A model generated the notes under the pieces. It was not told the origin of the DNA. It did no database searches and saw only the letters and a program-made list of their open reading frames with translations. 64,000 nt of DNA from BOKV01 sp041397525 (lineage in GTDB: Bacteria; Pseudomonadota; Alphaproteobacteria; Rhizobiales; Rhizobiaceae): assembly GCA_041397525.1 (NCBI GenBank), contig JAWKWL010000002.1, positions 124,001 through 188,000 on the forward strand. Direction: 5' to 3'. Numbering within the stretch: position 1 is the stretch's first letter; every line of letters starts with the position of its first letter. This document shows positions 8,792 to 18,073 of this stretch, piece after piece. The position numbers and the translations under genes were made by a program.

Positions 8792-10138
8792 TCAGGCTGC
8801 AGACTTCGAAACGGCGCCAGCAATGTCGTCCACAACGCTGATGATCAGCCCTTCATCATCGCCTTCCGCCATGATGCGGATCAGCGGTTCGGTCCCGGAT
8901 GGCCGGATAACAAGGCGTCCGGAATTTCCCAGCCGGTGCAGACCTTCGTCGATCGCCTGTTTGACATGCTTGTCCTCAAGCGGCATGCCGCTGACAAAGC
9001 GCACATTCTTCAGTATCTGTGGAACCGGTTCGAACTTCCGGCACACTTCGCTGACCGGCCGGTTCAGTGTCCGGACCATCGCCAGGACCTGAAGTGCAGC
9101 AATCAGCCCGTCACCTGTGGTCGAGAAATCCGACAGCACCACATGGCCGGACTGCTCCCCGCCAATGTTGTAGCCATGTTCACGCATGTGCTCCACGACA
9201 TAGCGGTCGCCAACCTTGGTGCGGGCGAGTTGCAACCCCCTGCCATTGAGGTAGCGCTCCAGACCCAGATTGGACATGACAGTCGCAACAATCCCGCCGC
9301 CTGCGAGTTTCTCCATCTGCTGCCAGTATTCTGCGATCACCGCCATGATCTGGTCGCCGTCAACATCATTGGCATTTTCATCAACAATGATTACCCGGTC
9401 TGCGTCACCATCAAGCGCTATCCCAATGTCGGCGCGTGTCTCGTGTACCTTGCGGCGCAGTGCGGCAGTGTCCGTCGAGCCGCAATCCAGGTTGATGTTG
9501 ATGCCGTTCGGCTCATTGCCGATGGCAATGACTTCAGCGCCCAGTTCCCACAGCGCTTCGGGAGCTACCTTGTAGGCCGCACCATTGGCGCAGTCGACAA
9601 CCACCCGCAACCCTTCAAGCGACAATTCGCGTGGCAGTGTGCGCTTGGCAAATTCGACATAGCGGTCGCGCACACCGTCAACGCGTGTCGCGCGCCCGAT
9701 CTGGGCCGATGACGCCAACTCGCGCGAGAGGTCGCGATCCATCAGGTCTTCGATGGCAAGTTCAATCTCATCGGAGAGCTTGTAGCCTTCGGGACCGAAC
9801 AGTTTGATCCCGTTGTCGTGAAAGGCATTGTGCGAAGCGGAAATCATCACGCCAATGTCAGCCCGCATCGAGCGTGTCAACATCGCAACCGCCGGCGTGG
9901 GAACCGGACCCAGTTGGAAGACATCCATGCCGGAGGCGGTAAAACCTGCAACCAGCGCATTCTCGATCATGTAGCCGGAAAGCCGGGTATCCTTGCCGAT
10001 GACGACCCGGTGGCGATGGTCACCGCGCCGGAATGCCACGCCCGCCGCCATGCCAACCTTCATGGCCACTTCCACTGTCATCGGGGTGGTGTTTGCCCTG
10101 CCCCTGATTCCGTCCGTACCGAAATACCGTCTAGTCAT
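8792..10138 (-). CDS. glmM: Phosphoglucosamine mutase
   Basis: GlmM interconverts glucosamine-6-phosphate and glucosamine-1-phosphate on the way to UDP-GlcNAc, supplying peptidoglycan and lipopolysaccharide synthesis. The 448-residue length is standard. It opens with the conserved YFGTDGIRG; the phosphoserine motif is ISASHN (catalytic Ser near residue 101); the Mg-binding loop is DGDADR (about 240); the sugar/phosphate-binding RPSGTEPLIR lies near the C terminus. The start ATG fits the family although no strong Shine-Dalgarno is visible. In relatives it directly follows ftsH; here a cytochrome/beta-helix pair lies between them. Confidence 0.97.
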   Translation of the reverse strand: MTRRYFGTDGIRGRANTTPMTVEVAMKVGMAAGVAFRRGDHRHRVVIGKDTRLSGYMIENALVAGFTASGMDVFQLGPVPTPAVAMLTRSMRADIGVMISASHNAFHDNGIKLFGPEGYKLSDEIELAIEDLMDRDLSRELASSAQIGRATRVDGVRDRYVEFAKRTLPRELSLEGLRVVVDCANGAAYKVAPEALWELGAEVIAIGNEPNGININLDCGSTDTAALRRKVHETRADIGIALDGDADRVIIVDENANDVDGDQIMAVIAEYWQQMEKLAGGGIVATVMSNLGLERYLNGRGLQLARTKVGDRYVVEHMREHGYNIGGEQSGHVVLSDFSTTGDGLIAALQVLAMVRTLNRPVSEVCRKFEPVPQILKNVRFVSGMPLEDKHVKQAIDEGLHRLGNSGRLVIRPSGTEPLIRIMAEGDDEGLIISVVDDIAGAVSKSAA

Positions 10139-10299
10139 TCCAATTGTCCCGTATCACGCGCAGTTGCCTGCAATCATTTGGCTGCCTGCAGGCCGTTCAA
10201 ATGCCATATCCCCTGGCAAGAGTTGCGTAACTTTATGTGTTGCAGTGTTACAAATCCCTTGCCGCCGCCCTTGCGCGGTACGGCTATCCGGTCCGATGC

Positions 10300-11352
10300 T
10301 TAACGCAAGCTCAATATCCAGGCTCTCAGCAAAGCCACGGCCCCGGGATCACCGAGATTGCGTCCGAGCTCCGGCATCATCACGCCAGGCTCGACGCTCG
10401 CAACCCGGTTCAACAGGATCGAGGCGTCAGGCTTGCCTGGAACAATATCGTATTCCGCATTGCCCGCTCCCCTTCCCGCGGCCACGGGCCGTTTGAGAAT
10501 TCCGAGCGCCACCGGTTCGCTTTCGCCGAAGGTCAGGAACAGTCCCGAATTGCTCGCCGCGCCCTCGCGACGGTGGCAATGGGCGCAGTTCACGTCAAGC
10601 CAGGTCCTGGCACGCATTTCAACTGTCTGGCTCTCATCAAGCCAGTCGGCAGCAGCAGGCATGTCGGCCACGTCCGGCGCAGCGTCGAGCATTCCATTCG
10701 CGATCCAGGTTTCCAACTGGTTCACGCCGGAATGGTTCGTGTGATTGAGATTGCGCGCCTTGGGACCGATCGGGCTGATCTCACCATTGATTGCATGGCA
10801 TCCCTTGCACTGGTTGCGGTTTGGAACCGCATATTCAAACGAAACCGGATTGCCGCCCTTGTCAATGAAACTGACCGGCAGGCGCTTGCCCGCGACTTTC
10901 AGTTCGGCGTCACTCTGGTCATCATTCCAGACATAGGCAAGTGCCACCCACCCAGCCTCCTGCCGCAGCAACAACCGAGTCTCGATCAGCTTCAAGCCAC
11001 TGTCAGGCTCGCGAAAGTCAGCCGGGAAGGTGAACGACTTGATCAGCACCGTTCCTACCGGGAAATCGAATACTTCGTCGGCGTCATAGCGCGCTGCCTT
11101 GCCATCCGGCAGGACCACATAGCGAAATTTGACGGCATTGTCGCTGAACAGCGGCGTTACCAAATCATAGCTGACAACGCCCTTGGCTACCTCATTGGCT
11201 GAAGGTCCGGAAAAGAACCCGAATTCGGACAACAGTTTTGGTGGCTTGTCAGCCAGAATAGCTGCAAGTCCGGCAGCACCGGCCTCAATCGGCAGCAGCG
11301 ACGCTACCAGCAAACCGATCAGCGTCGAAATCGGCAGGAAACGCGCGAGCAC
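10300..11352 (-). CDS. Diheme c-type cytochrome-like protein (TIGR03806 type, partner of beta-helix protein)
   Basis: A 350-residue exported protein: N-terminal hydrophobic signal (residues 5-27), then two c-type haem-binding motifs, CKGCH (182-186) and CAHCH (256-260), and a late MMPELG that could supply a distal Met ligand. The overall pattern (SYDLVTPLFSD, NQCKGCH, LDVNCAHCH) is what I know as the SO2930/HNE_0200 family, which regularly pairs with a parallel beta-helix protein of unknown function. The start is GTG at 11352, only 3 nt after the stop of the upstream beta-helix gene, so the two are probably translated together. It should act in the periplasm, with haem attachment depending on the cytochrome c maturation system. 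Electron partner and substrate are unknown. Confidence 0.85.
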   Translation of the reverse strand: MLARFLPISTLIGLLVASLLPIEAGAAGLAAILADKPPKLLSEFGFFSGPSANEVAKGVVSYDLVTPLFSDNAVKFRYVVLPDGKAARYDADEVFDFPVGTVLIKSFTFPADFREPDSGLKLIETRLLLRQEAGWVALAYVWNDDQSDAELKVAGKRLPVSFIDKGGNPVSFEYAVPNRNQCKGCHAINGEISPIGPKARNLNHTNHSGVNQLETWIANGMLDAAPDVADMPAAADWLDESQTVEMRARTWLDVNCAHCHRREGAASNSGLFLTFGESEPVALGILKRPVAAGRGAGNAEYDIVPGKPDASILLNRVASVEPGVMMPELGRNLGDPGAVALLRAWILSLR

Positions 11353-11355
11353 GGA

Positions 11356-12591
11356 TCAGCTCGCTCCATCCTGTGGAAGCTTTACCGGCTCCGGCTCCGG
11401 CAGGCTGCCGACATAGGCCGAAATGTTGCGGTCCGGTGATGTTTTCCATGGCAGCAACATTTGCGAGATCATCTTGAGATTGATGAAACGGGTTCCGTCC
11501 GCCTCTTCCACGTAAATGCGGTTTTCAGCCGATACCCAACTGAACCATTCCGGGATGCGGGTGACACCGTCCCAGACAATGTCCGGCACCGGCGTACCGG
11601 ATATGTCGGTGATGATCTTGCCGACCTCGCCGGATGGATCATTGCCGCCTTCGCCATAGTCATTGCCGTGCACATAGACGCCGCGCGGAACGAACATGTA
11701 TTCTTTGTCGTCATAGTCGTTCGGGTATGCAGCGATCAGGACATGCGTCGTGGCATTGTTGGCAAAGCGGTTGTTGAAGACATGCACGTTGCGGTTTGCC
11801 ATCACCATCACGCCCATACCCCTTGGCACCATGGCAACGGTATTTCCCTTCGGCGCGAAATTCTCGGTGTCATTGTCCACTACATCATTGTCGAAGACGC
11901 GGATGTCGTGCCCACCCTGCTGCGGCAGGTTCGGCAGGTCAAAAACAAGAATTCCACCGGTATTGTGCCGCGCAGTGTTACCATGCACATCGGCCTTGAA
12001 CGAATTTTCTATCTCGATCCCTGCAACATTGTATTCGGCCAGATTGTTGCGAACCACGATATTTTCGCTCTGTCCGACATAAATGCCGGCATCTGACGCA
12101 CCTCGAACAACCGTATTTTCGATCAGCACATTCTTCGACGAAACAGGATACAGACCGTAGGCCCCGTTCTCAGCCTTTGGTCCCCCTGTCCATTCAACCC
12201 GGACATCGCGGAACGTGATCTGATCCGAGCCTTTCGACTTGATCCCGTCACCCTTCGAGTTCTCGACCGCAAAACCCGCCAGCGTGACACGATCCGAGGT
12301 GATCAACAGACCTTCGCCGCTGCCCTTCTGGTTCGTGAAAGACAGGATGGAGCTGTCGGGTCCGATGCCACGCACCGACACATCATCGACATCGAGTGAC
12401 AACCCGTCGGTCAGCTCATAGCGCCCAATGCCAAGCCAGACTGTGTCACCCGGTTGGGCGTTGATCAGCGCCTCGGCCAACCGTTCTTGCGCGTCAGCCC
12501 CCGGCGGCACTGCGATGTCTGCAGCAAAGGCACCAGGAACCGGCAACGAGACCGCTAGGCCAAGCAACAAGGTCGAAACACTAACCCGCAT
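11356..12591 (-). CDS. Secreted parallel beta-helix protein (TIGR03805 type)
   Basis: A 411-residue protein with a signal peptide (MRVSVSTLLLGLAVSLPVPG, cleavage after AFA). It is followed by the pectin-lyase-like start typical of right-handed beta-helices (GDTVWLGIGRYEL) and many turns of the form 'I.NN....N..GI' (IVVRNNLAEYNVAGIEIENS, HGNTARHNTGGI). This is a fold used by polysaccharide-binding or lyase proteins, but no catalytic set is recognisable. The frame extends upstream to 12861, but ATG at 12591 is chosen for the signal peptide and GGAG before it. It is three bases from the downstream diheme cytochrome gene. The pair is a recurrent two-gene unit of unknown function. Confidence 0.85.
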   Translation of the reverse strand: MRVSVSTLLLGLAVSLPVPGAFAADIAVPPGADAQERLAEALINAQPGDTVWLGIGRYELTDGLSLDVDDVSVRGIGPDSSILSFTNQKGSGEGLLITSDRVTLAGFAVENSKGDGIKSKGSDQITFRDVRVEWTGGPKAENGAYGLYPVSSKNVLIENTVVRGASDAGIYVGQSENIVVRNNLAEYNVAGIEIENSFKADVHGNTARHNTGGILVFDLPNLPQQGGHDIRVFDNDVVDNDTENFAPKGNTVAMVPRGMGVMVMANRNVHVFNNRFANNATTHVLIAAYPNDYDDKEYMFVPRGVYVHGNDYGEGGNDPSGEVGKIITDISGTPVPDIVWDGVTRIPEWFSWVSAENRIYVEEADGTRFINLKMISQMLLPWKTSPDRNISAYVGSLPEPEPVKLPQDGAS

Positions 12592-12656
12592 TTTCTCACT
12601 CCACAAAATGCACTTCTGGCGAAATCCTACACCTGCCACCCTGTATTGCGAAAGCC

Positions 12657-12687
12657 CAAAAGAAAACCCGGCACAAAGGCCGGGTTT
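12657..12687 (-). terminator. Terminator downstream of ftsH
   Basis: Perfect 9-bp stem AAACCCGGC/GCCGGGTTT with a six-base loop (12664-12687), followed on the minus strand by TTTTCTTTTGG. It separates ftsH from the beta-helix/cytochrome pair, which therefore needs its own promoter in the about 65 bp before 12591. Confidence 0.85.
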
Positions 12688-12721
12688 CCGTGTTTCCACA
12701 ATGCCAATGGATGATTGGCGC

Positions 12722-14659
12722 TCAGCCCTGCGGCTGTGGTTCCATTCCGCCAGCACCCGGCTCTTCACCACCGCGCTTCTTCTTCTGCGCACCAGCCGAG
12801 GGAACTGCGGATCCGCGCGAGGGCGGAGTATCATCGCCAAGGTCACGCGATGGCTTTTCACCAGCCATGATTGCGCGCAATTCGTCTCCAGTCAGAGTCT
12901 CGTATTCGAGCAGTGCTTCCGCAATTGCCGTGAACTGTTTCTTGTTCTTGGTTATCAGCTTGCGCGCTTCCGTTTCGCCATATTCGATCAGGCTGCGCAC
13001 TTCCTCGTCGATCAGCTTCGCAGTTTCTTCCGACATGTTGGTCGATTGCGAAACCGAATGGCCAAGAAACACTTCCTGTTCATTGGCTTTGTAGCGGACC
13101 CGGCCAAGCTTCTCCGACATGCCCCATTCCATCACCATGGATCGTGCAAGACCGGTAGCCATCTGGATATCGCCGGACGCACCTGTGGTGACCTTGTCCT
13201 TGCCGAACGTAAGGATTTCCGCTTCGCGTCCCCCAAACAGCATCACCAGACGGGCAATCGCCTTTTCATAGGTCCAGTTGTAGCGGTCCGATTCCGGCAG
13301 CGTCATCACCATGCCAAGCGAGCGACCGCGCGGGATGATGGTTGCCTTGTGGATCGGGTCGATATTGGACGCAAGTTTCAGCGCAATGATGGCATGGCCA
13401 GCCTCGTGATAGGCCGTATTGCGCTTTTCCTCCGCTGTCATGGCGAGCGACTTGCGCTCGGCGCCCATCATCACCTTGTCTTTGGCGTCTTCGAATTCTG
13501 CCATCGTGACAAGCCGCTTGTTGCGGCGCGCTGCCAGAAGCGCTGCTTCATTGACGAGGTTCATCAGGTCAGCACCGGAAAATCCGGGCGTGCCGCGCGC
13601 CAGAACGCGCAAGTCAACATTGGGTGCCAGCGGCACCTTGCGAACATGTACCTTGAGGATTTTCTCACGCCCGTTGACATCGGGATTTGGCACCGTGACC
13701 TGACGGTCAAAGCGGCCCGGACGCAGCAATGCCGGATCAAGGACGTCGGGCCGGTTGGTGGCTGCAATCAGGATTACACCCTCATTGGCCTCGAATCCGT
13801 CCATCTCCACCAACAACTGGTTGAGCGTCTGTTCGCGTTCATCATTGCCGCCACCAAGACCAGCGCCACGGTGACGCCCGACAGCATCGATTTCGTCGAT
13901 GAAGATGATGCAGGGCGCATTCTTCTTGGCCTGTTCGAACATGTCACGCACGCGGCTAGCGCCAACGCCCACGAACATTTCAACGAAATCCGAACCCGAA
14001 ATGGTGAAGAACGGCACATTGGCTTCGCCTGCAACAGCACGCGCGGTCAGTGTCTTGCCGGTTCCCGGAGGACCAACGAGCAACACGCCGCGCGGGATCT
14101 TGGCGCCCAGACGCTGGAACTTCTGCGGCTCGCGCAGAAATTCGACGACTTCTTCAAGGTCCTGCTTGGCTTCGTCAATGCCTGCAACATCATCAAAGGT
14201 CACGCGACCCGAGGCTTCGTTGAGCAATTTTGCCTTCGACTTGCCGAAACCCATTGCCTTGCCGGACGATCCCTGCATCTGGCGCATGAAGAAAATCCAC
14301 ACACCGAGAATCACGAACATCGGCAGCCATGTGAACAGGAACGAACCAAGGGCCGAGCCTTCCGAAGGCGCGCGTGCCTCGATGGTCACACCTTTGGCTT
14401 CAAGCTTGGAGACCAGTGCCGGATCTTCCGGCGCATAGGTTTCAAAACGTCCACCCTTGTCGGAATAGGTGCCGGTGATCTGCGGACCTGCGATCACAAC
14501 CGAGCGCACCGAACCGCTTTCAACATCCGCCAGGAATTTCGAATATGGCACTTCCTGCACGCCGGAACGCTGGACCGGGCTCTGGAACAGGTTGAAGAGC
14601 GCCACCAGCATCACAGCGATGACGGCCCAAAGTGCCAGGTTTTTCAGATTTGAATTCAT
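12722..14659 (-). CDS. ftsH: ATP-dependent zinc metalloprotease FtsH
   Basis: Membrane-anchored AAA+ protease that degrades unassembled membrane proteins and short-lived regulators. The 645 residues show two membrane segments (about 6-26 and 104-125) bracketing a periplasmic domain, Walker A GPPGTGKT (196-203), Walker B FIDEID (253-258), the second region of homology (TNRPDVLDPALLRPGRFDR, 301-319), and the zinc motif HEAGH (418-422). The C-terminal tail is Pro/Gly-rich. The frame extends to 14710, but ATG at 14659 (MNSNLKNLALWAV) matches the family start. It lies downstream of tilS in the usual alphaproteobacterial order and ends at a strong terminator. Confidence 0.97.
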   Translation of the reverse strand: MNSNLKNLALWAVIAVMLVALFNLFQSPVQRSGVQEVPYSKFLADVESGSVRSVVIAGPQITGTYSDKGGRFETYAPEDPALVSKLEAKGVTIEARAPSEGSALGSFLFTWLPMFVILGVWIFFMRQMQGSSGKAMGFGKSKAKLLNEASGRVTFDDVAGIDEAKQDLEEVVEFLREPQKFQRLGAKIPRGVLLVGPPGTGKTLTARAVAGEANVPFFTISGSDFVEMFVGVGASRVRDMFEQAKKNAPCIIFIDEIDAVGRHRGAGLGGGNDEREQTLNQLLVEMDGFEANEGVILIAATNRPDVLDPALLRPGRFDRQVTVPNPDVNGREKILKVHVRKVPLAPNVDLRVLARGTPGFSGADLMNLVNEAALLAARRNKRLVTMAEFEDAKDKVMMGAERKSLAMTAEEKRNTAYHEAGHAIIALKLASNIDPIHKATIIPRGRSLGMVMTLPESDRYNWTYEKAIARLVMLFGGREAEILTFGKDKVTTGASGDIQMATGLARSMVMEWGMSEKLGRVRYKANEQEVFLGHSVSQSTNMSEETAKLIDEEVRSLIEYGETEARKLITKNKKQFTAIAEALLEYETLTGDELRAIMAGEKPSRDLGDDTPPSRGSAVPSAGAQKKKRGGEEPGAGGMEPQPQG

Positions 14660-14793
14660 GTTGGGACCCTGGGAGGCTCCGGCCTCCGTTCCGGCGGCTG
14701 CCGCTTCCATGACGTCAAGGAAACGGATTTTCCGCAGGTCTGCTGAAACTTGTACTCAAGATAGGTTTCAACAGTCCCGATGCCAAGCGCATT

Positions 14794-14816
14794 GCAACGA
14801 ATATAAGTGTCGTTGC
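14794..14816 (-). promoter_or_regulatory. Inverted repeat at putative ftsH promoter
   Basis: A perfect 7-bp inverted repeat GCAACGA/TCGTTGC with a nine-base spacer flanks an AT-rich CTTATATT on the minus strand, about 135 bp before the ftsH start. With TTGCAA upstream it could be a promoter and operator. The 14660-14886 spacer holds no gene. The regulator is unknown. Confidence 0.4.
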
Positions 14817-14886
14817 GCCAATTTGTTGCAATAAAGTGAATGACTTTGCCCTGCAGGCCCGATTGCGGCACCGGCAAAGGCAATTT

Positions 14887-16266
14887 TCAGTGCTTCGGCA
14901 AAAGGCAGGATTGCCGCCTTGCCTCCAGCGATCGCAGCCAGTCGAGGATTGGAAAGTCACTTTGCGCACAAAAATGCTCGATGGCCATCGCAGTCATGCG
15001 CACTGCAATACTGTCCGGTTCGCCGTCCGCCTCGACCATTGGCAGGAAAACCTCACCGCCAGGAATATGAACAACGGCCGTTGCAAGCAATGCTGCGCGC
15101 GGCCGCACTGCCAGCGCCTTGCCTCTGCCGGCTTCAATGGCTGCCAGCCCCCTGCGGGTGAGCGGTCCGACATGAATGGACTTGCGCCCGGAATTGGTGA
15201 TCTCCAGCCGTCCGTCCCACAGCGCGGTCTCGCCGGAAGCAAGATGGACGGTCTTGAGATTGCGCATTTCGCGGAACAACCGGATGCCATCTGTACCGCG
15301 TTCGATTACTGCGCCTCCAAGGGTGGAGCGCATGGATTGTCCGCTGGCAAGCCGCGACAACAGCGCATCAATCTTCTCGCGCGGGGCAAGATGCTCTGCC
15401 CCGCCTGCCGCCGCGACCAGCACTTGCATTGCATGGGAACGAACCGCTCCCGGCATGGCTTCCAGGACACCGAGATCGACAATGAATACCGGACCTGGCC
15501 TCAGCGTCACACAAGCTTCAAGTGCAATCGCCGTATCGCGCGACAACACCGTACGCGATTTTTCCATCACTTTCGAAAACCGGATCAACCGCTCGCTCAA
15601 TTCCGGCTGTGAAGCCAGCATCTGGCGAACCCGTACACGCTCATAGGCCGCATCGCGATTGGTCGGGTCTTCAATCCAGCTTTGTGGAAACGAAGAGAGA
15701 TAATCGCGAAGTTCCGCCCGCGATATTCCAAGCAACGGACGGATGAGCGCCGTTCCCTCCGGCAGCAGGCTCATCCGCGATATGCCGGCCAGGCCGCGTC
15801 CGAGGCTTGACCGGAAGGGCGTTTGAGAATGCGAAATCTCGCGCCCGATCAGCGACGCCCCGTCGCGCAGCAGGCGCATGTGCACCGTTTCCGCCTGGTC
15901 ATCTGCGGTATGGGCAACCAGGATCATGTCCGCGCCGATTTCCAGCGCAAACTCTTCCATCAGCGCATAGCGTGCCAGTCGGGCAGCTTCCGGCAGACCT
16001 GAGCCGGGCTTGATGCCCTCCCAGCCCAATGTTGTGTGATCAATGCCGAGACTTTCACAAAGGCTGGCCACAAAGGCCGCTTCCGCCGCAGCTTCGGGCC
16101 GCAACCCATGGTCCACGGTCACTGCATGCAGCGTCACGTCACTTTCCTGGGACCACGCATTGGCCAGCAACAGCAGCGCGATTGAATCGCCACCGCCCGA
16201 AACAGCGATGATGACGATGCCGCGAGGATCAATGCCGGAAAAAATGTCTCTGGGCGAAAGGGTCAA
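14887..16266 (-). CDS. tilS: tRNA(Ile)-lysidine synthase
   Basis: TilS modifies C34 of the CAU-anticodon tRNA-Ile to lysidine using ATP and lysine, changing both charging and decoding to AUA; it is normally essential. The PP-loop ATPase motif is SGGGDS (residues 23-28 from the chosen start), followed by VDHGLRPEA and the conserved HTADDQAET block. Length 459 residues. The frame is open further upstream inside cpoB, but TTG at 16266, one base after the cpoB stop and preceded by AGGA within the cpoB end, is the only start that avoids a long overlap. Translation is probably coupled to cpoB. Confidence 0.92.
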   Translation of the reverse strand: MTLSPRDIFSGIDPRGIVIIAVSGGGDSIALLLLANAWSQESDVTLHAVTVDHGLRPEAAAEAAFVASLCESLGIDHTTLGWEGIKPGSGLPEAARLARYALMEEFALEIGADMILVAHTADDQAETVHMRLLRDGASLIGREISHSQTPFRSSLGRGLAGISRMSLLPEGTALIRPLLGISRAELRDYLSSFPQSWIEDPTNRDAAYERVRVRQMLASQPELSERLIRFSKVMEKSRTVLSRDTAIALEACVTLRPGPVFIVDLGVLEAMPGAVRSHAMQVLVAAAGGAEHLAPREKIDALLSRLASGQSMRSTLGGAVIERGTDGIRLFREMRNLKTVHLASGETALWDGRLEITNSGRKSIHVGPLTRRGLAAIEAGRGKALAVRPRAALLATAVVHIPGGEVFLPMVEADGEPDSIAVRMTAMAIEHFCAQSDFPILDWLRSLEARRQSCLLPKH

Positions 16267-16267
16267 T

Positions 16268-17368
16268 TCATCCTGCCTTGCAACTGGCCGCCTGTTGTTC
16301 GGCAACAACGCGGGCCTTAATGGCATTCGACATTGACGGATATTTCTTTCCAACTTCTGCATAAGTCGCACAAGCAAGTTCGCGCTGGTTCATTGCGCCG
16401 AGCGAAATGCCAAGCTTCAGCAATGTCTGCGCACCCAGCCTGCTGTCGGGATATTTGCGATGCGCATCAAGAAACACCTTGGCTGCTTCTTCGTTCATGC
16501 CACGTTGCAACATGCTTTCGCCAACCCAGAACCGGGCCTCGGGCAGCTTCTCATTGTCGGGGAAACGGTCGGAAAATTCCTCGAACGCATCTTCGGCAAG
16601 CGCATAGTCGCCCGACTGGATGTAGCCGTAGCCAAGGTCGTAGAGCTGCTGCGGATCATCGGGAAGCGCAAGCGACGCGCTGACATTGCCACTGGTGTTT
16701 CCATTGGCCCTGCCAGTCAGGTCAATCGGCTTCTCCGTATCTGACTGGATGACATTGCCATCCTTGTCGAAGGTGAGACTGCCAAGTGTGCCCGGCTGCA
16801 ATCCGCCTTCTGGCGGGGCAACCGGTTCACCATCGTAAATTTCCACGCCATCGATGGTTCGCTTCGGCCTTGCCGTATCCTGCGACGAACCCTCGATCGT
16901 GCGCGCTATGTCATCACCGCCCAAGCGCTTTGCGCCGGTGTCCTGCTCAGGCGGTTGTGATTTTCCCAGGCTGGAATTCTCCTCTGTTGTTTCACGCCCC
17001 TTGGCAACAAGCGGAGCATCGCCGGCCCCCAGATCACCGCGCTTGTTTTCAAGCTCCTGGAACCGGAATTCGTTGTCTTCCTGCATTTTGCGCATTTGTT
17101 CCTGCATTTGCAGCAACTGGAAATTCAGATCCTCGATGCGGCCATTGAGTTCACGTACCTGCTCTTCGAGCTGGTTGACCCTGACAGCCGCATCGCCCGA
17201 CTGCGCAACCTCGAAAGTGCCATCGATCCGCATTTGCGAACCGGCCAGCGGTTGTGTCGGAACCGGCCCGGCCTGAACATCAAAAGCACCACCGGGTCCG
17301 GCATTGGGCGCACCCTGCGCAAGCGCCGTGCCCAGCAAAAGGACCGGCGCAAAAAGCAATTTTCTCAT
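16268..17368 (-). CDS. cpoB: Cell division coordinator CpoB (YbgF)
   Basis: Periplasmic protein that links the Tol system with septal peptidoglycan synthesis during constriction. The 366-residue protein has a signal peptide (MRKLLFAPVLLLGTALAQGA), an N-terminal trimerising coiled coil (about residues 62-100, rich in Gln/Glu/Met/Leu heptads), a disordered Pro/Gly/Asp-rich middle, and C-terminal TPR repeats (about 245-365, DLGYGYIQSGDYALAEDAF). Start ATG at 17368 is chosen over an upstream in-frame start because it begins the signal peptide. Its stop is followed one base later by tilS. In relatives it follows pal directly; here a thioesterase gene intervenes. Confidence 0.93.
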   Translation of the reverse strand: MRKLLFAPVLLLGTALAQGAPNAGPGGAFDVQAGPVPTQPLAGSQMRIDGTFEVAQSGDAAVRVNQLEEQVRELNGRIEDLNFQLLQMQEQMRKMQEDNEFRFQELENKRGDLGAGDAPLVAKGRETTEENSSLGKSQPPEQDTGAKRLGGDDIARTIEGSSQDTARPKRTIDGVEIYDGEPVAPPEGGLQPGTLGSLTFDKDGNVIQSDTEKPIDLTGRANGNTSGNVSASLALPDDPQQLYDLGYGYIQSGDYALAEDAFEEFSDRFPDNEKLPEARFWVGESMLQRGMNEEAAKVFLDAHRKYPDSRLGAQTLLKLGISLGAMNQRELACATYAEVGKKYPSMSNAIKARVVAEQQAASCKAG

Positions 17369-17514
17369 GGAAATCGTCTCTTGTCCCTCAAAACCATTCA
17401 CTTGCAGTGACACATGTCACGCAACAATGACGGTATTTCAACACCCTGCCTTAGAGCAACCAAAACCGGCCAAATTTTGATGCACGAACAGGATCAGGGG
17501 ATTTCAGGCGTGTA

Positions 17515-17958
17515 TCACTGCGCGGCAAGTACCATCATCGTCGCGGTCATGGTTGCAATCAGGCGCGGCGACCCGTCACGCTCCCAGACTTTCCCCTCGC
17601 AAACCATGATCGTCTTGCCAGGCTTGATCACCTCTCCGACCGCTTCGAAGTTGCTGCCTGAGGCCGGCTTGAGGAAATTTGTCTTGAACTCGATTGTAAG
17701 TACTTCGCTTCCATGCGGCGCCAGCGAAAGCGCCGCATAGCCGCAGGCACTGTCAACGATTGCGGTGCTGACACCAGCATGCAGGTAACCGTGCTGTTGC
17801 AACAGGCCGGCACCCTTGCCGAAGCAGATGCGCACACGGCCCTTCCCCACTTCCGCGAGATCAGCACCAAGCGTCTTCATGAAACTCTGGCGGCCAAAAC
17901 TCAGGCGGACCGCATTTTCTACGGGGTCTGCACCACCCGACAATGGTTTTTCACTCAT
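17515..17958 (-). CDS. PaaI-family hotdog thioesterase
   Basis: A 147-residue single hotdog-fold protein of the PaaI/4HBT family, likely hydrolysing an acyl-CoA in the cytoplasm. Family-specific features are the GYLHAGVSTAIVDSACGYAA helix region (HAG with the catalytic-region Asp in VDSA) and the EFKTNFLKPA strand. GGGAAGA precedes ATG 17958. It sits between pal and cpoB on the same strand, after the pal terminator, so it may have its own promoter. A second hotdog protein, YbgC, stands at the head of the same Tol cluster. The substrate cannot be deduced. Confidence 0.88.
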   Translation of the reverse strand: MSEKPLSGGADPVENAVRLSFGRQSFMKTLGADLAEVGKGRVRICFGKGAGLLQQHGYLHAGVSTAIVDSACGYAALSLAPHGSEVLTIEFKTNFLKPASGSNFEAVGEVIKPGKTIMVCEGKVWERDGSPRLIATMTATMMVLAAQ

Positions 17959-18020
17959 GGATATCTTCCCGTCCTGTGACCAGCGTCATCCAATTCACGC
18001 CAGGACCAAACCGCAGACAT

Positions 18021-18045
18021 GAAAAAAGGCGGCACGAGGCCGCCT
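18021..18045 (-). terminator. Terminator of pal
   Basis: Perfect 7-bp stem AGGCGGC/GCCGCCT with a five-base loop, followed on the minus strand by an uninterrupted T run (TTTTTTC). It lies 29 bases after the pal stop. Confidence 0.92.
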
Positions 18046-18073
18046 CATCCAATAACGGTTGCAGCGGCAGGCA

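Noticed and set aside
8663..9712. Plus-strand open frame antisense to glmM
   Set aside because: Shadow of an intact glmM; composition is His/Arg/Cys-rich and no domain is visible.
12428..14653. Very long plus-strand open frame (about 740 codons) antisense to ftsH
   Set aside because: The minus strand encodes a complete FtsH with all motifs; the antisense frame has no family resemblance and reflects codon-position bias at high G+C.
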